From assembly GCF_009604425.1 (NCBI RefSeq), contig NZ_WEGI01000004.1:248001-312000 (forward strand): a stretch of DNA of 64,000 bases. Reading direction: 5' to 3'. The notes beneath the pieces were generated by a model. The model had not been told where the DNA came from. It worked only from the letters and a program-made list of their open reading frames with translations, and made no database searches. Both the position numbers and the translations under genes were made by a program. Positions 62,245-64,000 of the stretch are shown here, one piece after another (position 1 is the first letter of the stretch; each line of letters begins with the position of its first letter). Source of the stretch: Nocardia aurantia (GTDB taxonomy: Bacteria > Actinomycetota > Actinomycetes > Mycobacteriales > Mycobacteriaceae).

Positions 62245-62612
62245 CAATGGCCCGGCCCTGATTCGCCGAGCGCCCGGCGTGGATCTGGCGAGCGACTTGG
62301 CCCTGATGTGGCAAGAGGCCCGGCGCGGATCTGGCGAGCGACTTGGCCCTGATCCGCCGAGTGACCCAGCGCGGAGCTGGCGAGGGCTTGGCCCTGATCT
62401 GGCAAGAGGCCCGGCGCGGAGCTGGCGAGCGGCTGGCCTTGATCCGGCGAGTGACTCGGCCCGATTCTAACGAGCGGCCTGGTCCGGATCAGGCGAGCGG
62501 TCCGGTCCGGAGCTGGCGAGCGGCCTGGTCCGGAGCTGGCGAGCGGCCCGGCGTGGATCTGGCGAGCGGCTGGTCCGGACCTGGCGAGCGGTCCGGCGCG
62601 GTTTCGCTGAGC
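62245..62612. repeat. ~16 tandem copies of a 22-23 bp unit
   Basis: Units like GGCCCGGCGCGGATCTGGCGAGC follow one another; the CGAG/CAAG landmark falls at 62267, 62289, 62312, 62335, 62358, 62381, 62403, 62426, 62448, 62471, 62494, 62517, 62540, 62563, 62585. The spacing is always 22 or 23, not a multiple of three, so it is non-coding. It fills most of the gap between the methyltransferase and the TetR gene. Confidence 0.93.
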
Positions 62613-62680
62613 AATCCCGCGCGGGAACGCCGGTGACCTGCGCCTTGACGGATATCCGTGCGCGCGCAACCATGGGAACT

Positions 62681-63298
62681 ATGGAAACGATTTCAGTTTC
62701 TGGAGTTTCCACCGACCAGCGGATCGAGGCCATCCTCGCTGCGGCCGCCCGGCTGTTCTTCGCTCCCGGTCCCGGGCGCGTCAGCATGGACGATCTTGCC
62801 CGTGACCTGGGGATGAGCAAGAAAACCATCTATCGGTGGTTCCCGGACAAACAAAGTCTGATGATGGCGGTACTCGACCGTCAGTTCGAGCACATCGAGC
62901 ACACCCTGAGTACCGCCGTCACGGCCCCCGACCTCCCCCTCGACGTCCGCGTCCAGCGGTTCCTCGCCGCGGTCGGCACCGAACTCGAGCGGATCGGCGC
63001 GGCCCAGCTGGCGACCGGTCGTGGTGACGCGGTCCTGCGCCAACATGTCGAACAACGCATCGACGCGGTGATCTACCGCCGCCTGGCGGCACTGTTCCGC
63101 GACGGTCATCGGCGCGGGCTGCTGTCGGCCCCTCCGGAACTGCTCGCCGAGATCACCCGCGGCGCGGTGGAGCGTCTGCTGAACTCCGGCCTGCCGCGTG
63201 AACTCGACTGCACCGCAGCCGATCTGCTGCGCACAACGGTGGACGCTCTGCTTTACGGGGCGCTCCGCTCCGACGGCGACGAGGCGGCGGCCTCATGA
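62681..63298 (+). CDS. TetR family transcriptional regulator
   Basis: A 205-residue regulator; the helix-turn-helix is RIEAILAAAARLFFAPGPGRVSMDDLARDLGMSKKTIYRWFPDK, and the C-terminal domain has the TetR_C-like LLNSGLPRELDCTAADLLRTTVDALLYG end. The ATG at 62681 is preferred; 62672 and 62633 are in frame. A palindrome, GAAAC-GATTTCA-GTTTC, lies at 62684-62700 inside the first codons and could be an autoregulatory site. A -35-like TTGACG is at 62645. The next gene overlaps its stop (ATGA). Confidence 0.88.
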   Translation: METISVSGVSTDQRIEAILAAAARLFFAPGPGRVSMDDLARDLGMSKKTIYRWFPDKQSLMMAVLDRQFEHIEHTLSTAVTAPDLPLDVRVQRFLAAVGTELERIGAAQLATGRGDAVLRQHVEQRIDAVIYRRLAALFRDGHRRGLLSAPPELLAEITRGAVERLLNSGLPRELDCTAADLLRTTVDALLYGALRSDGDEAAAS

Positions 63299-64000
63299 CC
63301 GCGACGACCGGCCGGGTGGCCCTGGTGACCGGCGCCTCGGGTGGCATCGGCGCGGCCACCGCGCGGCTGCTGGCCGAGCGCGGGATGCGCGTGGTGGTCG
63401 ACTACCTGCACAGCGCGGAGGCGGCCGGGCGAGTCGTGGCCGAGATCGAGGCGGCCGGCGGACGGGCGGCCGCGATACCGGCCGACGTGCGCGATCCCGC
63501 GGCGGTCGACGCCCTGATCGAGCGCGTCGGCGCGCTCTGGGGTGGCGTCGACGTCCTGGTCCACAACGCGCTCACCCCGTATGCGATCACATCGTTCCGT
63601 GAGATGACCTGGGACGAACTGGGCGGGAAGCTCGACGACGAGCTCCGCGCCGCCTTCGTGGTCACCAAGGCGGTCCTGCCCGCGATGACCGCGCAGCGCT
63701 GGGGCCGGCTGGTCTACCTGGGCACCGGCCTGAGTACCCGGCCACGCGCGGGCATGATCGCGCTCGGCACGGCCAAGGCGGCACTCACCCAGTTCGCCCG
63801 ATATCTGGCCCAAGAACTGGGCCCCGACGGGATCACGGTCAACGTTGTCGCACCCGGCCCGGTGACCGATACCGCGATCTCGCACGTCCTCGACGAGGAT
63901 CAGCGCCGTCGTCAGGTGGCCGCGACCCCGCTGGGCCGACTGGCCCGTCCCATCGACGTCGCGCGGGTCGTCGCCTTCTACGCCGGTGAGGACAACACCT
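63295..64000 (+). CDS. SDR family protein lacking the catalytic Tyr, 3' end cut by window
   Basis: The first 235 residues show a classical SDR fold: cofactor motif VTGASGGIGAAT, DVRD after strand 4, HNAL in place of NNAG. The active site is altered: the YxxxK motif reads LGTAK (Leu157, Lys161) and the Ser region reads YLGTGLS with Thr near the Ser position. It probably binds NAD(P)H but may not catalyse the usual reaction. It is translationally coupled to the TetR gene, so likely self-regulated. The end lies beyond the window. Confidence 0.87.
   Translation, partial: MTATTGRVALVTGASGGIGAATARLLAERGMRVVVDYLHSAEAAGRVVAEIEAAGGRAAAIPADVRDPAAVDALIERVGALWGGVDVLVHNALTPYAITSFREMTWDELGGKLDDELRAAFVVTKAVLPAMTAQRWGRLVYLGTGLSTRPRAGMIALGTAKAALTQFARYLAQELGPDGITVNVVAPGPVTDTAISHVLDEDQRRRQVAATPLGRLARPIDVARVVAFYAGEDNT

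Noticed and set aside
62245..62612. Possible CRISPR array
   Set aside because: Units are directly adjacent without unique spacers, and no cas genes are present.
62190..62669. Repetitive 159-codon minus-strand frame
   Set aside because: Its repeats follow the 22-23 bp DNA unit, which shifts frame every copy; it is open only because of composition.

Overview
The window is high-GC DNA from a mycolic-acid actinomycete, most likely Nocardia or a close relative. The evidence is the strong G/C third-position bias, frequent GTG starts, and a gene backbone that matches the Mycobacterium tuberculosis Rv2421c-Rv2397c block from memory: nadD, rsfS, gpgP, octT, degV, comEA, comEC, holA, rpsT, ATP-grasp, alpha-E, transglutaminase-like, lepA, GH15 trehalase, small membrane protein, subI-cysTWA. 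eis is missing between degV and comEA. Species is not decided by the sequence alone.

Layout. 0-9.4 kb: a MoxR/VWA pair, then the forward backbone run nadD to comEC. 9.5-16.9 kb: accessory metabolism, with a TetR gene facing a mycofactocin-type SDR plus aldehyde dehydrogenase, then a MarR gene facing a single-chain acyl-CoA carboxylase. 16.9-23.3 kb: transglutaminase-like, alpha-E, ATP-grasp, rpsT, a PI-PLC-like lipoprotein and holA. Apart from the PI-PLC gene, this block has the order and strands of the mycobacterial block turned end to end, so an inversion separates the two lineages. 23.4-38.7 kb: accessory genes, namely aquaporin, Uma2, a PemK-like protein, a gluconate locus (GntR, gntK, gntP), two DUF574-type methyltransferases, an exported hydrolase, an XRE/DUF5753 regulator, an ECF41-type sigma factor with a carboxymuconolactone decarboxylase, and a 1197-residue membrane metalloprotease with two heptad-repeat arrays. 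39.0-40.9 kb: lepA. 41.0-46.5 kb: a 1226-residue Gly-rich repeat protein translationally coupled to a dynamin-like GTPase whose P-loop lysine is Met. 46.5-49.5 kb: trehalase, a small membrane protein, a 25-codon miniprotein and an acidic small protein. 49.7-53.8 kb: a leaderless Cys-containing leader peptide and the sulfate ABC transporter operon. 54.1-60.7 kb: two membrane-anchored Hsp70-like proteins flanking an AurF-type diiron oxygenase and an FprB-like ferredoxin reductase. 60.7-64 kb: three repeat tracts around a methyltransferase gene, then a TetR-SDR operon cut by the window end.

The best candidates for undescribed biology are the Gly-rich/dynamin operon with its altered P-loop, the paired Hsp70-like membrane proteins around the oxygenase/reductase, and the repeat-bearing metalloprotease. 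No rRNA, tRNA, CRISPR array, phage or insertion sequence was recognised.
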